A stretch of 64,000 bases of DNA from Acinetobacter sp. YWS30-1 (lineage in GTDB: Bacteria > Pseudomonadota > Gammaproteobacteria > Pseudomonadales > Moraxellaceae), in NCBI RefSeq assembly GCF_033558715.1, contig NZ_CP114606.1:2294001-2358000 (forward strand), read 5' to 3'. Under the pieces are notes generated by a model. The model was given only the letters and a program-made list of their open reading frames with translations. It had not been told where the DNA came from and ran no database searches. Position 1 is the first letter of the stretch. Each line of letters opens with the position of its first letter. Shown in pieces: positions 29,395-38,605 of this stretch. The translations under genes and the position numbers were made by a program.

Positions 29395-31406
29395 ATCCAC
29401 AAGAAACAAGAAATGTGACCGAAGCACTGGATGATCAACAGCAACAAGAATTATTAGAAAAATTTGACCGTGAATCTGTCACTCGCAATCCGATCAACAA
29501 ATCGGTTCGCTGGTTTATTGCTGCCTTGGCAATATCCTATTCGTTATTTCATCTTTATATTACTTTTAATCCCTTACCCGAACTGATTCAACGTGCAGCC
29601 CATGTATCCATTGGTCTGGCGCTGATTTTCTTGTTGTATCCAGCACGTCAGGCCAGTAGCCGGCAAAAGGTAGCATGGACGGACTGGATTTGGGTGATCG
29701 CCTCTTTTGCTTCTTTCTTTTATTTATTTAAAGAGTATCAAGCGATTATGACCACTCGGGGAGGCATTCCCAATACGCTGGACATTGTCTTCTCGATTAT
29801 GACAGTAGTATTGGTGGTTGAGGCTGCTCGAAGGGTAATGGGCTGGATGTTGCCGATCTTAGGACTGATTTTCTTAAGCTATCCATTTGTCAGTCATTTT
29901 GAATGGATGCCGGATCGCTTGCTCACTCGCCCCTATACATTCAGTGATATTTTCGGACAAATGTATCTGAAGACTGAAGGTTTATATTCTTCAGCCATTG
30001 GTGCTTCAGTCACCTTTATTTTCCTGTTTATCCTGTTTGGTGCCTTTCTGGCGAAATCAGGAATGGGAAAATTATTTAATGATCTCGCCATGGCACTTGC
30101 GGGACATAAGCAAGGTGGACCAGCCAAGGTCGCGGTGATTTCCAGCGGTTTTATGGGCAGTATCAACGGGACGGCGGTTGCCAATGTCGTAGGAACAGGT
30201 TCATTTACCATTCCTTTAATGAAGAAAATTGGCTATCACAAAAACTTTGCCGGTGCAGTGGAAGCCAGTGCTTCTGTCGGCGGGCAGATCTTGCCGCCAG
30301 TAATGGGTGCCAGTGCCTTCATCATGGCAGAAACCACGGGTGTCAGTTATGGCACGATTGCCTTAGCTGCGGTATTACCTGCCCTGCTGTATTATCTCGG
30401 TGTGATGGCACAAGTCCATTTCAGAGCTGGTCGGGATCATCTGAAAGGCGTTCCCAAAGCTGACCTACCACGAGTCAAAGAAGTCCTGAAAGAACGAGGA
30501 CATTTATTATTTCCAATCGTTGCTTTGGTATTCTTTTTATTCCAGTCGATTCCAGTGAGTTATGCCGCTGTTTATACAATTTTGTTGACCATTGTGGTGG
30601 CAGCATTCAGAAAATCTACCCGTATGGGACCTAAGGAAATTCTGGAGGCTTTAGCTGATGGCGCCAAGCAGTCACTTTCAGTGATGGCGGCCTGTGCGGT
30701 CGTCGGGATCATTATTGGTGTGGTGAGTTTGACTAGCTTTGGTTCTGTCATGACTTCTTCAATCATGAGTATTGGTGCTGGCAGTCTGTTCCTCACCCTG
30801 TTCTTCACCATGATTGCATCGATGATTCTGGGCATGGGTCTACCATCGATTCCTGCCTATATCATTACCGCGACGATGGCAGCACCTGCTTTGGCCAACT
30901 TTGATATTCCAATCCTAGTCGCGCATATGTTTGTGTTTTATTTTGGCCTGTTTGCCAATATTACCCCACCAGTTGCCTTAGCCGCCTTTGCTGGTGCCGG
31001 GATTGCAGGTGGTGACCCAATGCGGACTGGATTCCTGGCCTTGCGCCTATCCCTAGCCGGATTTATTGTGCCCTTCCTGTTTGTCTATAACCCGGCGATG
31101 CTGATGATTGATACAACAGATATTGCCGTGAATGCCAAAGAATTTGCCTTACCGGCATGGAATGTCATTTTAAGCATTACCGTAACATCCATTGTCGGCA
31201 TTCTGGCACTTGGCGCTGCAGTAGAAGGCTACTTTAAAACCGCGATGAATTGGTTCTGGCGCATCTTCCTAGGGGTTGGCGCTCTCATGATGATTGTGCC
31301 TGAGACCATGACCGATATTATCGGCACCATCATGGTGATTATTGCAATTGGCTTTAATATCATTCAGGCAAGAAAAGAAAATACAGCTACGACTAAAACC
31401 TCATAA
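29391..31406 (+). CDS. TRAP transporter fused permease (4TM-12TM)
   Basis: 671 residues from ATG at 29391, which overlaps the DUF1850 stop as ATGA; a TTG two codons earlier (29385) is possible. Many hydrophobic helices. The large-subunit signature is clear: GSINGTAVANVVGTGSFTIPLMKK, GGQILPPVMGASAFIMAE, and GMGLPSIPAYIITATMAAPAL followed by FYFGLFANITPPVALAAFAGAGIAG. It is the membrane part of the uptake system, probably driven by a sodium or proton gradient. The small and large subunits are fused, as usual for TAXI systems. Confidence 0.93.
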   Translation: MNPQETRNVTEALDDQQQQELLEKFDRESVTRNPINKSVRWFIAALAISYSLFHLYITFNPLPELIQRAAHVSIGLALIFLLYPARQASSRQKVAWTDWIWVIASFASFFYLFKEYQAIMTTRGGIPNTLDIVFSIMTVVLVVEAARRVMGWMLPILGLIFLSYPFVSHFEWMPDRLLTRPYTFSDIFGQMYLKTEGLYSSAIGASVTFIFLFILFGAFLAKSGMGKLFNDLAMALAGHKQGGPAKVAVISSGFMGSINGTAVANVVGTGSFTIPLMKKIGYHKNFAGAVEASASVGGQILPPVMGASAFIMAETTGVSYGTIALAAVLPALLYYLGVMAQVHFRAGRDHLKGVPKADLPRVKEVLKERGHLLFPIVALVFFLFQSIPVSYAAVYTILLTIVVAAFRKSTRMGPKEILEALADGAKQSLSVMAACAVVGIIIGVVSLTSFGSVMTSSIMSIGAGSLFLTLFFTMIASMILGMGLPSIPAYIITATMAAPALANFDIPILVAHMFVFYFGLFANITPPVALAAFAGAGIAGGDPMRTGFLALRLSLAGFIVPFLFVYNPAMLMIDTTDIAVNAKEFALPAWNVILSITVTSIVGILALGAAVEGYFKTAMNWFWRIFLGVGALMMIVPETMTDIIGTIMVIIAIGFNIIQARKENTATTKTS

Positions 31407-31436
31407 AAAAAAGAGAGCTTAAGCTCTCTTTTTTTA
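31407..31436. terminator. Bidirectional terminator between the TRAP operon and mrp
   Basis: AAAAAAGAGAGCTT (to 31420) and AAGCTCTCTTTTTTT (31421-31435) form a long stem; A and T runs on both sides serve both converging genes. Confidence 0.85.
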
Positions 31437-31446
31437 TTATAGAATC

Positions 31447-32706
31447 TTAGAAAATACGAGTTTTATCTTTTTCTGCTTTTGGCAATTTTGCTGCAATTTT
31501 CTGAGCAATGGCCATATAACTTTCAGCAGCATCATCTCCAGCAATCACTGAAGGCTTACCGGCATCGGCATTTTCACGAATCACTGCATTCAAAGGCAAG
31601 CGGCCGAGCAATGGAATATTGTATTGCTCTGACAGTTTATCACCGCCGCCTGTACCAAAGATCTGTTCTTCATGACCGCAGTTCGAGCAGATATGGGTCG
31701 ACATATTTTCGACTACCCCCATCACTGGAATCTGCACACGGTTAAACAGTTCAATACCTTTAGTTGCATCCAGCAATGCCACATTTTGCGGTGTGGTCAC
31801 AATCACTGCACCCGTTACCGGAATACGCTGAGCGAGCGTTAACTGGATATCACCTGTACCTGGTGGCATATCAATCATCAATACATCCAGATCTGGCCAT
31901 AAAGTTTGATTGAATAGCTGCATCAAGGCACCTGTTGCTTTCGGACCGCGCCAAGCAACCGGCGTATTATTATCACCTGTTAAGTGACCAATCGACAGCA
32001 CTGCCATACCATAGGCATCGAGTGGGACAAACTGTTCGGCTTCGATCATCGGGGTTTTGCCGGCATTGCCGAGCATCGTTGGAATACTTGGACCATAAAT
32101 ATCCGCATCCAGTACACCCACTTTCAAACCTAATTTTTGCAAAGCTAAAGCCAGGTTCACAGTTGTGGTTGATTTACCAACACCGCCCTTGCCTGAAGAG
32201 ACCAGAATGACATTCTGAATGCGTGGATGTTTGGGTACATCTCGTTGCTGTGGAGCAGCTTTCTGGATCGGTGGATTATTTGGATCAGCTTCTGCTTGAG
32301 CTACGCTGCCTGAAGCATCAACTACAGGTGGCAGATTCGATTTTGAAGCAGCAGTTTGCGGCTGGCTGGAACAGCTCTCGCCTTCTGCATGATGATGTCC
32401 ACAACCGCCTTCTTTTTTATGACCCGTCTTTTGCTGAATCACATGCAGGTTTAGTTCTTTAATACCGCATTTCTCTAGCGCATCCGCCAGTTCATCATGA
32501 ATTTGCTGTAACTGCTCTTTTTCTTCCGGATAAGTATTAATGGTGATTTGCAGGATCTCACCTTGCACATTGACCTGAGTAATCCGGTCTTTCAGTGCAT
32601 TACTAGAATTTGGCAAGATATAGTTTTGCAGTACGTTCTGCACAGCTTCTTCGTTCACCTCCTTGGAAGGCGAAAAAACCGATTTAAGCGAAGAAAGCCA
32701 GGACAT
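31447..32706 (-). CDS. mrp: Mrp/ApbC iron-sulfur carrier P-loop ATPase
   Basis: 419 residues. N-terminal DUF59-type domain (about 15-95), a low-complexity linker, then the ParA/MinD-type ATPase with deviant Walker A GKGGVGKST (172-180), DADIYGPSIP, and MIDMPPGTGD. C-terminal CSNC (Cys340, Cys343) is the conserved motif that holds a bridging Fe-S cluster at the dimer interface. It delivers Fe-S clusters to apoproteins in the cytoplasm. The linker holds an unusual metal-ligand-rich patch (Cys102, His104-106, Cys112). Next to metG, though on the opposite strand and separated by one gene. Confidence 0.95.
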   Translation of the reverse strand: MSWLSSLKSVFSPSKEVNEEAVQNVLQNYILPNSSNALKDRITQVNVQGEILQITINTYPEEKEQLQQIHDELADALEKCGIKELNLHVIQQKTGHKKEGGCGHHHAEGESCSSQPQTAASKSNLPPVVDASGSVAQAEADPNNPPIQKAAPQQRDVPKHPRIQNVILVSSGKGGVGKSTTTVNLALALQKLGLKVGVLDADIYGPSIPTMLGNAGKTPMIEAEQFVPLDAYGMAVLSIGHLTGDNNTPVAWRGPKATGALMQLFNQTLWPDLDVLMIDMPPGTGDIQLTLAQRIPVTGAVIVTTPQNVALLDATKGIELFNRVQIPVMGVVENMSTHICSNCGHEEQIFGTGGGDKLSEQYNIPLLGRLPLNAVIRENADAGKPSVIAGDDAAESYMAIAQKIAAKLPKAEKDKTRIF

Positions 32707-32939
32707 AGGTTACTCCAAAAATATAGATAGACATCTGAATAGCTTAGTTTAACGAGGTTTTAGGCTCAGGTTAAGCAATCTGTATTCACAAGCCCAAAAG
32801 ACAAATATGATTTCCAACTATTTTACTGGGTTTTAAAGGGTTACAGGGAAGAAAATTTATAAAGTCAGCATCACATCTTATTTATTGTTTTATATTATTG
32901 ATATTTAAAATTTTAAAAAAATTAACTAGATAGTATCCA

Positions 32940-32980
32940 TTAAAAAGCCACTTCATTCAAAAACTGAATGAAGTGGCTTT
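32940..32980 (-). terminator. Terminator of the hydrophilin-like gene
   Basis: A perfect 16-bp stem, arms at 32944-32959 and 32965-32980 (core GCCACTTCATTCA), with a five-base loop. On the minus strand it ends in a T run. It begins 13 bases after the stop. Confidence 0.9.
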
Positions 32981-32993
32981 CAACATGAAATGA

Positions 32994-33797
32994 TTATTTA
33001 TGATTTTTATCTTGATCGGTCTTGTTTTGCCCAGATTGATCAGCCTTATCCTGATCCTTTTTAGCATCATCTTTATTATTGGTCTGATCTGAATTTTGGT
33101 TCTTATCCTTAGCCTCTTTAGATGAAGATTCCTGATCCTGCTTTTTCGAATCATCTGACTGAGACTGGTCATCGCCTTTCATTTTGGTCATGGTTTCAGC
33201 CGCCATCTGTTTCAACTCATTCAGTTTCGTAGCAGCTTCATTTACCAACTCACTAATTTTGACTTTGGTATCTTCAAACTTGTGTAGGGCTTCATCTTTT
33301 AAATTTGCCATACGATCCTGGTCAGTTTGACTTGCTGATTTATCTCCAGAACTTTGATCCTGTGCCTTTTTCGAATCATCTGAACCTTGCTCGCCATTTT
33401 TCTGGCTGTCTGATTTGCCATTTTTTAGCTCATTCAGAATCTTTTCGCCTTTTTGCAATAGCTCTTCACCAATTGCGATGGCTTTCGCTTTTAAGTCATC
33501 CATTTTGGTACTTTCAGCTTTTTTATCTGACTGGTCACCATGATTAGATTGGTCATTTTTAGACGCATCTTTTTGCTCTGATTGCTGATGACCAGATGCT
33601 TTAGAGTCTTGCTGATGATCAGACTTTTCATCAGCCCCATTTTTTTGGGCTTCTAGGACTTCTTCATGCTTCTGTTTATGCTGTTTATCAATCTCGTTTT
33701 GCTTCTGCTCTTGTTCAATCTTGTCATGCAGCTCTCGTGCATGTTGTTCTTTATCTTGATTCTGTTTTGAAGTACTTGTCTGGTTATTCTGAGTCAT
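32994..33797 (-). CDS. Highly charged, disordered hydrophilin-like protein
   Basis: 267 residues made almost wholly of Lys, Asp, Gln, Ser, Glu, Asn and Gly, with no signal peptide, no membrane segment and no cysteine. Two short amphipathic helical islands are visible (MDDLKAKAIAIGEELLQKG and a stretch around LKDEALHKFEDTKVKISELV to LKQMAAETMTK). AGGAGG four to five bases before the ATG gives a strong start. The composition fits hydrophilin/LEA-like proteins; in A. baumannii the hydrophilins DtpA and DtpB protect against drying. Homology to these is a guess from composition, but a stress-protectant role is the most likely one. Confidence 0.75.
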   Translation of the reverse strand: MTQNNQTSTSKQNQDKEQHARELHDKIEQEQKQNEIDKQHKQKHEEVLEAQKNGADEKSDHQQDSKASGHQQSEQKDASKNDQSNHGDQSDKKAESTKMDDLKAKAIAIGEELLQKGEKILNELKNGKSDSQKNGEQGSDDSKKAQDQSSGDKSASQTDQDRMANLKDEALHKFEDTKVKISELVNEAATKLNELKQMAAETMTKMKGDDQSQSDDSKKQDQESSSKEAKDKNQNSDQTNNKDDAKKDQDKADQSGQNKTDQDKNHK

Positions 33798-34041
33798 GAG
33801 TACCCTCCTAAGGCGTCATAATAAAAATGATCAGCCAAATTTTTAGCACAAAGCATGCAATAGCGTGGGTGAATTAAGCAAACTGCAACAAAGCCTGTAC
33901 ATGTTGTTGCTATTGATTGCAGGAAGTAGCATCAACTTATCTCAATCGAATTTTTACGGGCCAATTACCCGTCTATAGCCAGTTTTTGTATTCTGAATAT
34001 TCAGCCTGATTTATTCCTTGTGCTTCTGTAAAAGCATTTCT

Positions 34042-34069
34042 TTGTAATCCCTTCTGCATCATGTAAAAT
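34042..34069 (+). promoter_or_regulatory. Candidate metG promoter
   Basis: TTGTAA (34042-34047), 16-base spacer, TAAAAT (34064-34069), 42 bases before the start. The rest of the 314-base gap from 33798 holds no gene or repeat that could be supported. Confidence 0.42.
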
Positions 34070-34111
34070 TATGGCCCATTACATAATGAATACGAATGAG
34101 AGAGTGAATCC

Positions 34112-36172
34112 GTGCGTAAAATCCTAGTCACCAATGCCCTTCCTTACGCCAATGGCCCGATTCATATGGGTCACTTACTCGGCTATATCCAGGCTGATAT
34201 ATGGGTACGTGCGATGCGCGCGATGGGTCATGACGTGACGTATGTCTGTGCGGATGATGCTCATGGTACAGCGATCATGCTGCGTGCTGAGGCAAATGGC
34301 ATTTCACCTGAAGCACAGATTGCCAATGTGCAAAAAGAACATATTCGTGACTTTGACGGTTTCGGTGTGCATTTCGATCATTATGACTCTACCCACAGTG
34401 ATACCAACCGCGCCCGCGCTTCAGAAATCTATATCAAAAACCGTGAAGCCGGTAATATTGCAGTTCGCCCTGTAACCCAGTTATTTGACCCTGAAAAAGG
34501 CATGTTCCTGTCAGACCGTTTCATTAAGGGTACATGCCCAAAATGTAAGGCGGAAGATCAATACGGCGATTCATGTGAAGTTTGCGGTACAACTTACAAC
34601 GCGACTGAATTATTAAATCCAAAATCGACTTTAAGCGGCGCGACTCCTGTTGAGAAATCTTCGGATCATTACTTCTTTAAACTGCCAAATTTTGGTGAAT
34701 ACCTGCAAAAATGGACTCGTGACGAAGGCCGTCTACCCGTATCTATCGCCAACAAACTGGATGAATGGTTTGACAATGGCTTGAACGACTGGGACATCTC
34801 ACGTGATGCACCGTATTTCGGCTTTGAAATTCCTGATGCGCCAAACAAATATTTCTATGTGTGGGTGGATGCGCCAATCGGCTATATGTCGAGCTTCGAG
34901 AATTACATCAAAACTAAACGTCCTGATTTAAGCTTCGATGATTTCTGGAAAAAAGATTCTAAAAATGAAGTCTATCACTTCATTGGTAAAGACATCGTTT
35001 ACTTCCATGCCCTGTTCTGGCCTGCAATGCTGGAAGGTGCAGACTACCGTACACCAACCGGTTTATTTGTGAATGGCTTCCTGACTGTAAATGGTCAAAA
35101 GATGTCTAAATCTCGCGGTACCTTCATTAAAGCTGAAACTTATTTACAGCATTTGAACCCTGAATACCTGCGTTATTACTTTGCTTCTAAACTTTCTGAC
35201 AAGGTTGAAGATTCTGACCTGAATCTGGATGACTTCGTTCAGAAAGTGAATTCGGACCTAGTGGGTAAAGTAGTGAATATCGCCAGCCGTTGTGCAAAAT
35301 TCATCAATACCAAGTTTGACAACAAGCTAAGTGCAACTTGTGCCGAGCCTGAACTGGTTCAAAGCTTTATTGATGCTGGCGATTCAATTGCCAAAGCTTA
35401 TGAAACCCGTGAATTCTCGGCAGCGATCCGTGAAATCATGGCACTTGCAGATAAAGCCAACCAATACATTGATGAAAAAAAACCTTGGGCTTTAGCGAAA
35501 ATTGAAGGCGAAGAACAACAGGTTCACGATGTGTGTTCTGTCGGTATTAACCTATTCCGTCAATTGGCTGTGTATTTAGCTCCAGTGTTACCAACATTGG
35601 CTGCTCAGGTTCAGGCCTTCCTAAAACTAGCTTCTTTCGACTTTGCTTCACGTACAGAAATCTTAACAGGTCATGAAATTGCATTGTTCCAGCCATTGAT
35701 GCAACGTGTTGATCCGAAAGCTGTGGCTGCGATGGTCGATGCATCTAAAGATTCTTTAGCTGCACCTGCTGCTGAACCAGCAAAAGCTGAGAAGAAAAAA
35801 GAGAAAGCCAAAGAGAAGAAAGCTGAGCCTAAAGTCGGTGAAGCTGAAATCATCACCATTGATGACTTCATCAAAGTTGACCTGCGTGTAGCGGAAGTTC
35901 TGGATGCTGCAACGGTTGAAGGTTCTGACAAGCTTTTACAACTCACGTTAAATGTCGGTGAAGCTGAACCACGTAATGTCTTCAGCGGTATCCGTGAGTT
36001 TTATAAACCGGAAGACCTGAAAGGTAAACTGGTGGTGATGGTTGCGAACCTTGCTCCACGTAAAATGCGTTTTGGTATTTCAAACGGTATGGTACTTGCG
36101 GCTGGTAATGGCGAAGGCGTTTGGGTGATTTCACCTGAATCTGGTGCTAAACCGGGTGATAAAGTTTCTTAA
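34112..36172 (+). CDS. metG: Methionyl-tRNA synthetase
   Basis: 686 residues, long MetG1 form. GTG start at 34112 with GAGAG upstream; no nearby in-frame ATG. HIGH-type motif HMGH (18-21), a zinc knuckle with CPKC and CEVC pairs (about 145-162), KMSKS (330-334), then the anticodon-binding helical domain and a C-terminal EMAPII-like tRNA-binding domain (about 580-686, [11 protein letters not shown]...). A Lys/Glu/Ala-rich linker (about 550-575) joins the two last parts. Charges initiator and elongator tRNA-Met. Own terminator. Confidence 0.98.
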   Translation: MRKILVTNALPYANGPIHMGHLLGYIQADIWVRAMRAMGHDVTYVCADDAHGTAIMLRAEANGISPEAQIANVQKEHIRDFDGFGVHFDHYDSTHSDTNRARASEIYIKNREAGNIAVRPVTQLFDPEKGMFLSDRFIKGTCPKCKAEDQYGDSCEVCGTTYNATELLNPKSTLSGATPVEKSSDHYFFKLPNFGEYLQKWTRDEGRLPVSIANKLDEWFDNGLNDWDISRDAPYFGFEIPDAPNKYFYVWVDAPIGYMSSFENYIKTKRPDLSFDDFWKKDSKNEVYHFIGKDIVYFHALFWPAMLEGADYRTPTGLFVNGFLTVNGQKMSKSRGTFIKAETYLQHLNPEYLRYYFASKLSDKVEDSDLNLDDFVQKVNSDLVGKVVNIASRCAKFINTKFDNKLSATCAEPELVQSFIDAGDSIAKAYETREFSAAIREIMALADKANQYIDEKKPWALAKIEGEEQQVHDVCSVGINLFRQLAVYLAPVLPTLAAQVQAFLKLASFDFASRTEILTGHEIALFQPLMQRVDPKAVAAMVDASKDSLAAPAAEPAKAEKKKEKAKEKKAEPKVGEAEIITIDDFIKVDLRVAEVLDAATVEGSDKLLQLTLNVGEAEPRNVFSGIREFYKPEDLKGKLVVMVANLAPRKMRFGISNGMVLAAGNGEGVWVISPESGAKPGDKVS

Positions 36173-36194
36173 GATTTAGGTCTTAGATAGAAGA

Positions 36195-36223
36195 AAAGCC
36201 TCTACTGATGTAGGGGCTTTTTA
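36195..36223 (+). terminator. Terminator after metG
   Basis: AAAGCCTCTAC (36195-36205) and GTAGGGGCTTT (36210-36220) form an 11-bp stem with one G-U pair, then T residues. Confidence 0.85.
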
Positions 36224-36369
36224 CTTAGTCTAATAAAATAATACTCAGCCAATAAAAGTTCTTCATCTTTAATTTTTTTTACCATTTATACAATATATTT
36301 TCTTGTTTTTAAAAAATATATCTATAGAATTTAAACGCTTTTTTATTTTTAGAATTATTCGGGGTAAAC

Positions 36370-36726
36370 ATGAAAAAATTACTAGTTTCAGCTTTAGCAG
36401 CATCAACAATTGTATTCACAGGATGTTCAGTTCGTATGGCTGATATGACTGTAGCTTCAACGAAAAACTTCAACCTAAACTCAACTCAGTTCGTTAAAGG
36501 CGAACGCGTTAAAGGCGAAGATAAAGTTCCAGTAATTTTATTCCCTTTAGGTATTCCTAATTTCAAAACAGCAGTAGATCGTGCAATTGAAAAAGATCGT
36601 TGTGCAGTAGCACTTTCTGATGTAGTCATCACTCAACTAAATCAAGCATTTCTTGTAGGCCAAATTGGCTATCGCGTAGAAGGCACTCAAATTATTGACC
36701 GTTCTCAGCCTGAATGCAGTAAATAA
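36370..36726 (+). CDS. Small lipoprotein of unknown function
   Basis: 118 residues. Signal peptide with lipobox FTGC (Cys19). The mature part reads SVRMADMTVASTKNFNLNST, then a conserved-looking core with KGERVKGEDKVPVILFPLG and FKTAVDRAIEKDRCAVALSDVVI, which suggests a compact alpha/beta lipoprotein domain. Two further cysteines (at RCAV and near the end, PECSK) may form a disulfide. GGGG lies seven bases before the ATG. The gene stands alone between two terminators. I do not recognise the family with confidence. Confidence 0.75.
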   Translation: MKKLLVSALAASTIVFTGCSVRMADMTVASTKNFNLNSTQFVKGERVKGEDKVPVILFPLGIPNFKTAVDRAIEKDRCAVALSDVVITQLNQAFLVGQIGYRVEGTQIIDRSQPECSK

Positions 36727-36736
36727 TTGCTTATTA

Positions 36737-36766
36737 AAAAAGCCTCTATCTTTAGAGGCTTTTTTA
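36737..36766. terminator. Bidirectional terminator after the 118-residue lipoprotein gene
   Basis: AAAAAAGCCTCTA and TAGAGGCTTTTTT with a four-base loop. It serves the plus-strand lipoprotein gene and, in the other direction, the 38-residue gene whose stop is at 36792. Confidence 0.9.
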
Positions 36767-36791
36767 CGTCGATCTATAAATCGGATAGCAC

Positions 36792-36908
36792 TTATTTATC
36801 GAGAAAAAATTCCCAGATGACATAGCCAATGCCGAAGCCTAGCAATGAATATAAGGTAATAATGAAAAATACAAATGCTGCATTATTTTTCTTTTTCCAA
36901 AAACTCAT
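36792..36908 (-). CDS. 38-residue single-pass membrane microprotein
   Basis: Reading frame MSFWKKKNNAAFVFFIITL... ending WEFFLDK: a positively charged start, one hydrophobic helix of about 20 residues with small Gly residues (LLGFGIGY), and a short acidic tail. The topology (positive inside) and the terminator placed 26 bases past its stop support a real gene. The ribosome binding site is weak (TTGGG nine bases upstream). No family recognised; too short for most gene finders. Confidence 0.55.
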   Translation of the reverse strand: MSFWKKKNNAAFVFFIITLYSLLGFGIGYVIWEFFLDK

Positions 36909-37174
36909 AGCGATACCCAAGGCTGTTTGCAATACCCCATGTTAACGGGCTTTTTTATAAAAGTGAAATTTATCTAAGTATTTTATTTATAAAAATATTT
37001 TTAGATAAAAAATCTTTTATTTCCTTACAAAATCAATATACAGATTTGAACTGAATGCCTAGTACAGATATTCAATTTCTCCTCTCTTTTTTAAAAAGGT
37101 AAATATTTTTATATTCTATTTTCATGCTTTACATGCTAATACATAGCATAAACCTCATAACCATAAGAATTGCC

Positions 37175-38155
37175 ATGAATATTTTAAAGACATCCCTTCT
37201 CACCTCTCTACTTTCATTATCTGTTTTGGGTATAAGTGTGAGTCAGGCTGCTGAACCTGCAACAATTGCTTCACCAAAACAAGTCGCCGGCTACTATCAT
37301 CACCAAATTGGTAATACCCAGATTACGGCTCTGCTTGATGGTACAAACTACTTAAATCCATCGATGTTTAAAGGCTTAACTGATGCAGAAAAAACAGAAA
37401 TTTTGAAGAAATATCATGCCGATCAAGCCAAAGGTATACAGACTTCAGTCAATGCTTTCCTGATTAATACAGGCAATCAACTACTTATGGTGGATAGCGG
37501 AGCTGCAAGCTGCTTTGGTACACACTTAGGGTCAATTTATAACAATCTCAAAGCATCGGGTTATCAGCCTGCACAAGTGAGTGGCATTTTCCTGACTCAT
37601 CTCCACCCTGACCATGTTTGTGGCATTTCAAATAACGGCGCAGCAAATTATCCAAATGCCACCTTACATATTTCTAAAACCGAATATGACTACTGGCTGA
37701 GTCCAAATACCGTCAAAAAACTACCGAAAGACCAGCAGGAAAGTTTCTTAGGCACCGTAGAGAAAATTAAAGCAGCCCTTGCACCCTATGAAAAAGCTAA
37801 AAAAGTAAAAGTCTTTTCTGATAAATCTTTAGCCTTTGGGGGGGTCGAGTTTAAGCCATCCTTTGGTCATACCCCAGGGCATTACAGCTTTAAACTCAAA
37901 GCAGATGGCCAAGAAGTGGTTTTTGTGGGTGACATCGTCCATTCACATACCTTGCAATTCGACAAACCTGAAACAGCCATAGAATTCGATGTCGATCCTA
38001 AAACTGCGGTGCAAACCCGTTTAAAGCATTTTGCTGAATACGCCAAGCAAGGTCAGACCATTGCAGCACCACATTTACCCTTCCCTGGAATCGGTCATAT
38101 TTACTCAAAAGATGGAAAGAGCTATCAATGGATTCCTGTGCATTTTAAAGATTAA
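37175..38155 (+). CDS. Exported metallo-beta-lactamase-fold hydrolase
   Basis: 326 residues from ATG at 37175 (MNILKTSLLTSLLSLS); the longer frame from 37124 adds 17 residues ahead of a good signal peptide and is unlikely. Signal peptide cleaved near SQA-AEPA, so periplasmic. Zinc site motif THLHPDH (His142, His144, Asp146, His147), then FGHTPGH and VFVGDIVHSH supply the remaining ligands. The layout, with DGTNYLNPSMF and VNAFLINTGNQLLMVDSGA, is like N-acyl-homoserine lactonase and related lactonases/phosphotriesterase-like lactonases. Substrate cannot be told. Monocistronic. Confidence 0.88.
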   Translation: MNILKTSLLTSLLSLSVLGISVSQAAEPATIASPKQVAGYYHHQIGNTQITALLDGTNYLNPSMFKGLTDAEKTEILKKYHADQAKGIQTSVNAFLINTGNQLLMVDSGAASCFGTHLGSIYNNLKASGYQPAQVSGIFLTHLHPDHVCGISNNGAANYPNATLHISKTEYDYWLSPNTVKKLPKDQQESFLGTVEKIKAALAPYEKAKKVKVFSDKSLAFGGVEFKPSFGHTPGHYSFKLKADGQEVVFVGDIVHSHTLQFDKPETAIEFDVDPKTAVQTRLKHFAEYAKQGQTIAAPHLPFPGIGHIYSKDGKSYQWIPVHFKD

Positions 38156-38186
38156 ATGAATACTTCAGAGATTTTAGCTCCGGATG

Positions 38187-38212
38187 AAACCCTAATTTAT
38201 TAGGGTTTTATT
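38187..38212 (+). terminator. Terminator after the metallo-hydrolase gene
   Basis: AAACCCTAA (38187-38195) and TTAGGGTTT (38200-38208) with a four-base loop, followed by a mostly T tract. Confidence 0.75.
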
Positions 38213-38605
38213 TATTGGAGATATAGCTAATCAATAGTCTATATGACTTCTCAAATTTTAAAATATGATGGAATTTTGCAATTCAAAATCATCTTTCATT
38301 TAATTTTTTTAAATTTTTTCTTAAAAATCCTTTCACTTTTCATGTGCACCTTTAGCACACATTTTTAACATGCCATTTTCCCTGATAAAGCTAAATATCT
38401 AAAAAACAAAATATAAATTTAAATTTTATCTTTTCTTATGATGTCTTAGTTTGGTGCATAAAATTCTATTGTGCTTTATATCGAGTCTTGTCAGTTTCAA
38501 GAAATTCATTATCAAAATTTCCCTTGTTAGTAACTCTTTTCGAATCAGTTTGCCTCTATATACTGGATTTCTTTTGTGATTCTATGCACTAAATTGGAAC
38601 ACACA
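38213..38605. other. AT-rich leader region of amt, about 390 bases
   Basis: No credible gene. Several T runs near 38300-38345. It presumably holds the nitrogen-responsive promoter of amt, but no GG-N10-GC sigma-54 signature was found by eye. A 41-codon frame at 38242 has no ribosome binding site. Confidence 0.4.

Noticed and set aside
38242..38367. 41-codon frame in the amt leader
   Set aside because: No ribosome binding site and a sequence of mostly Phe, Leu, Ile and Lys as expected from AT-rich noncoding DNA.
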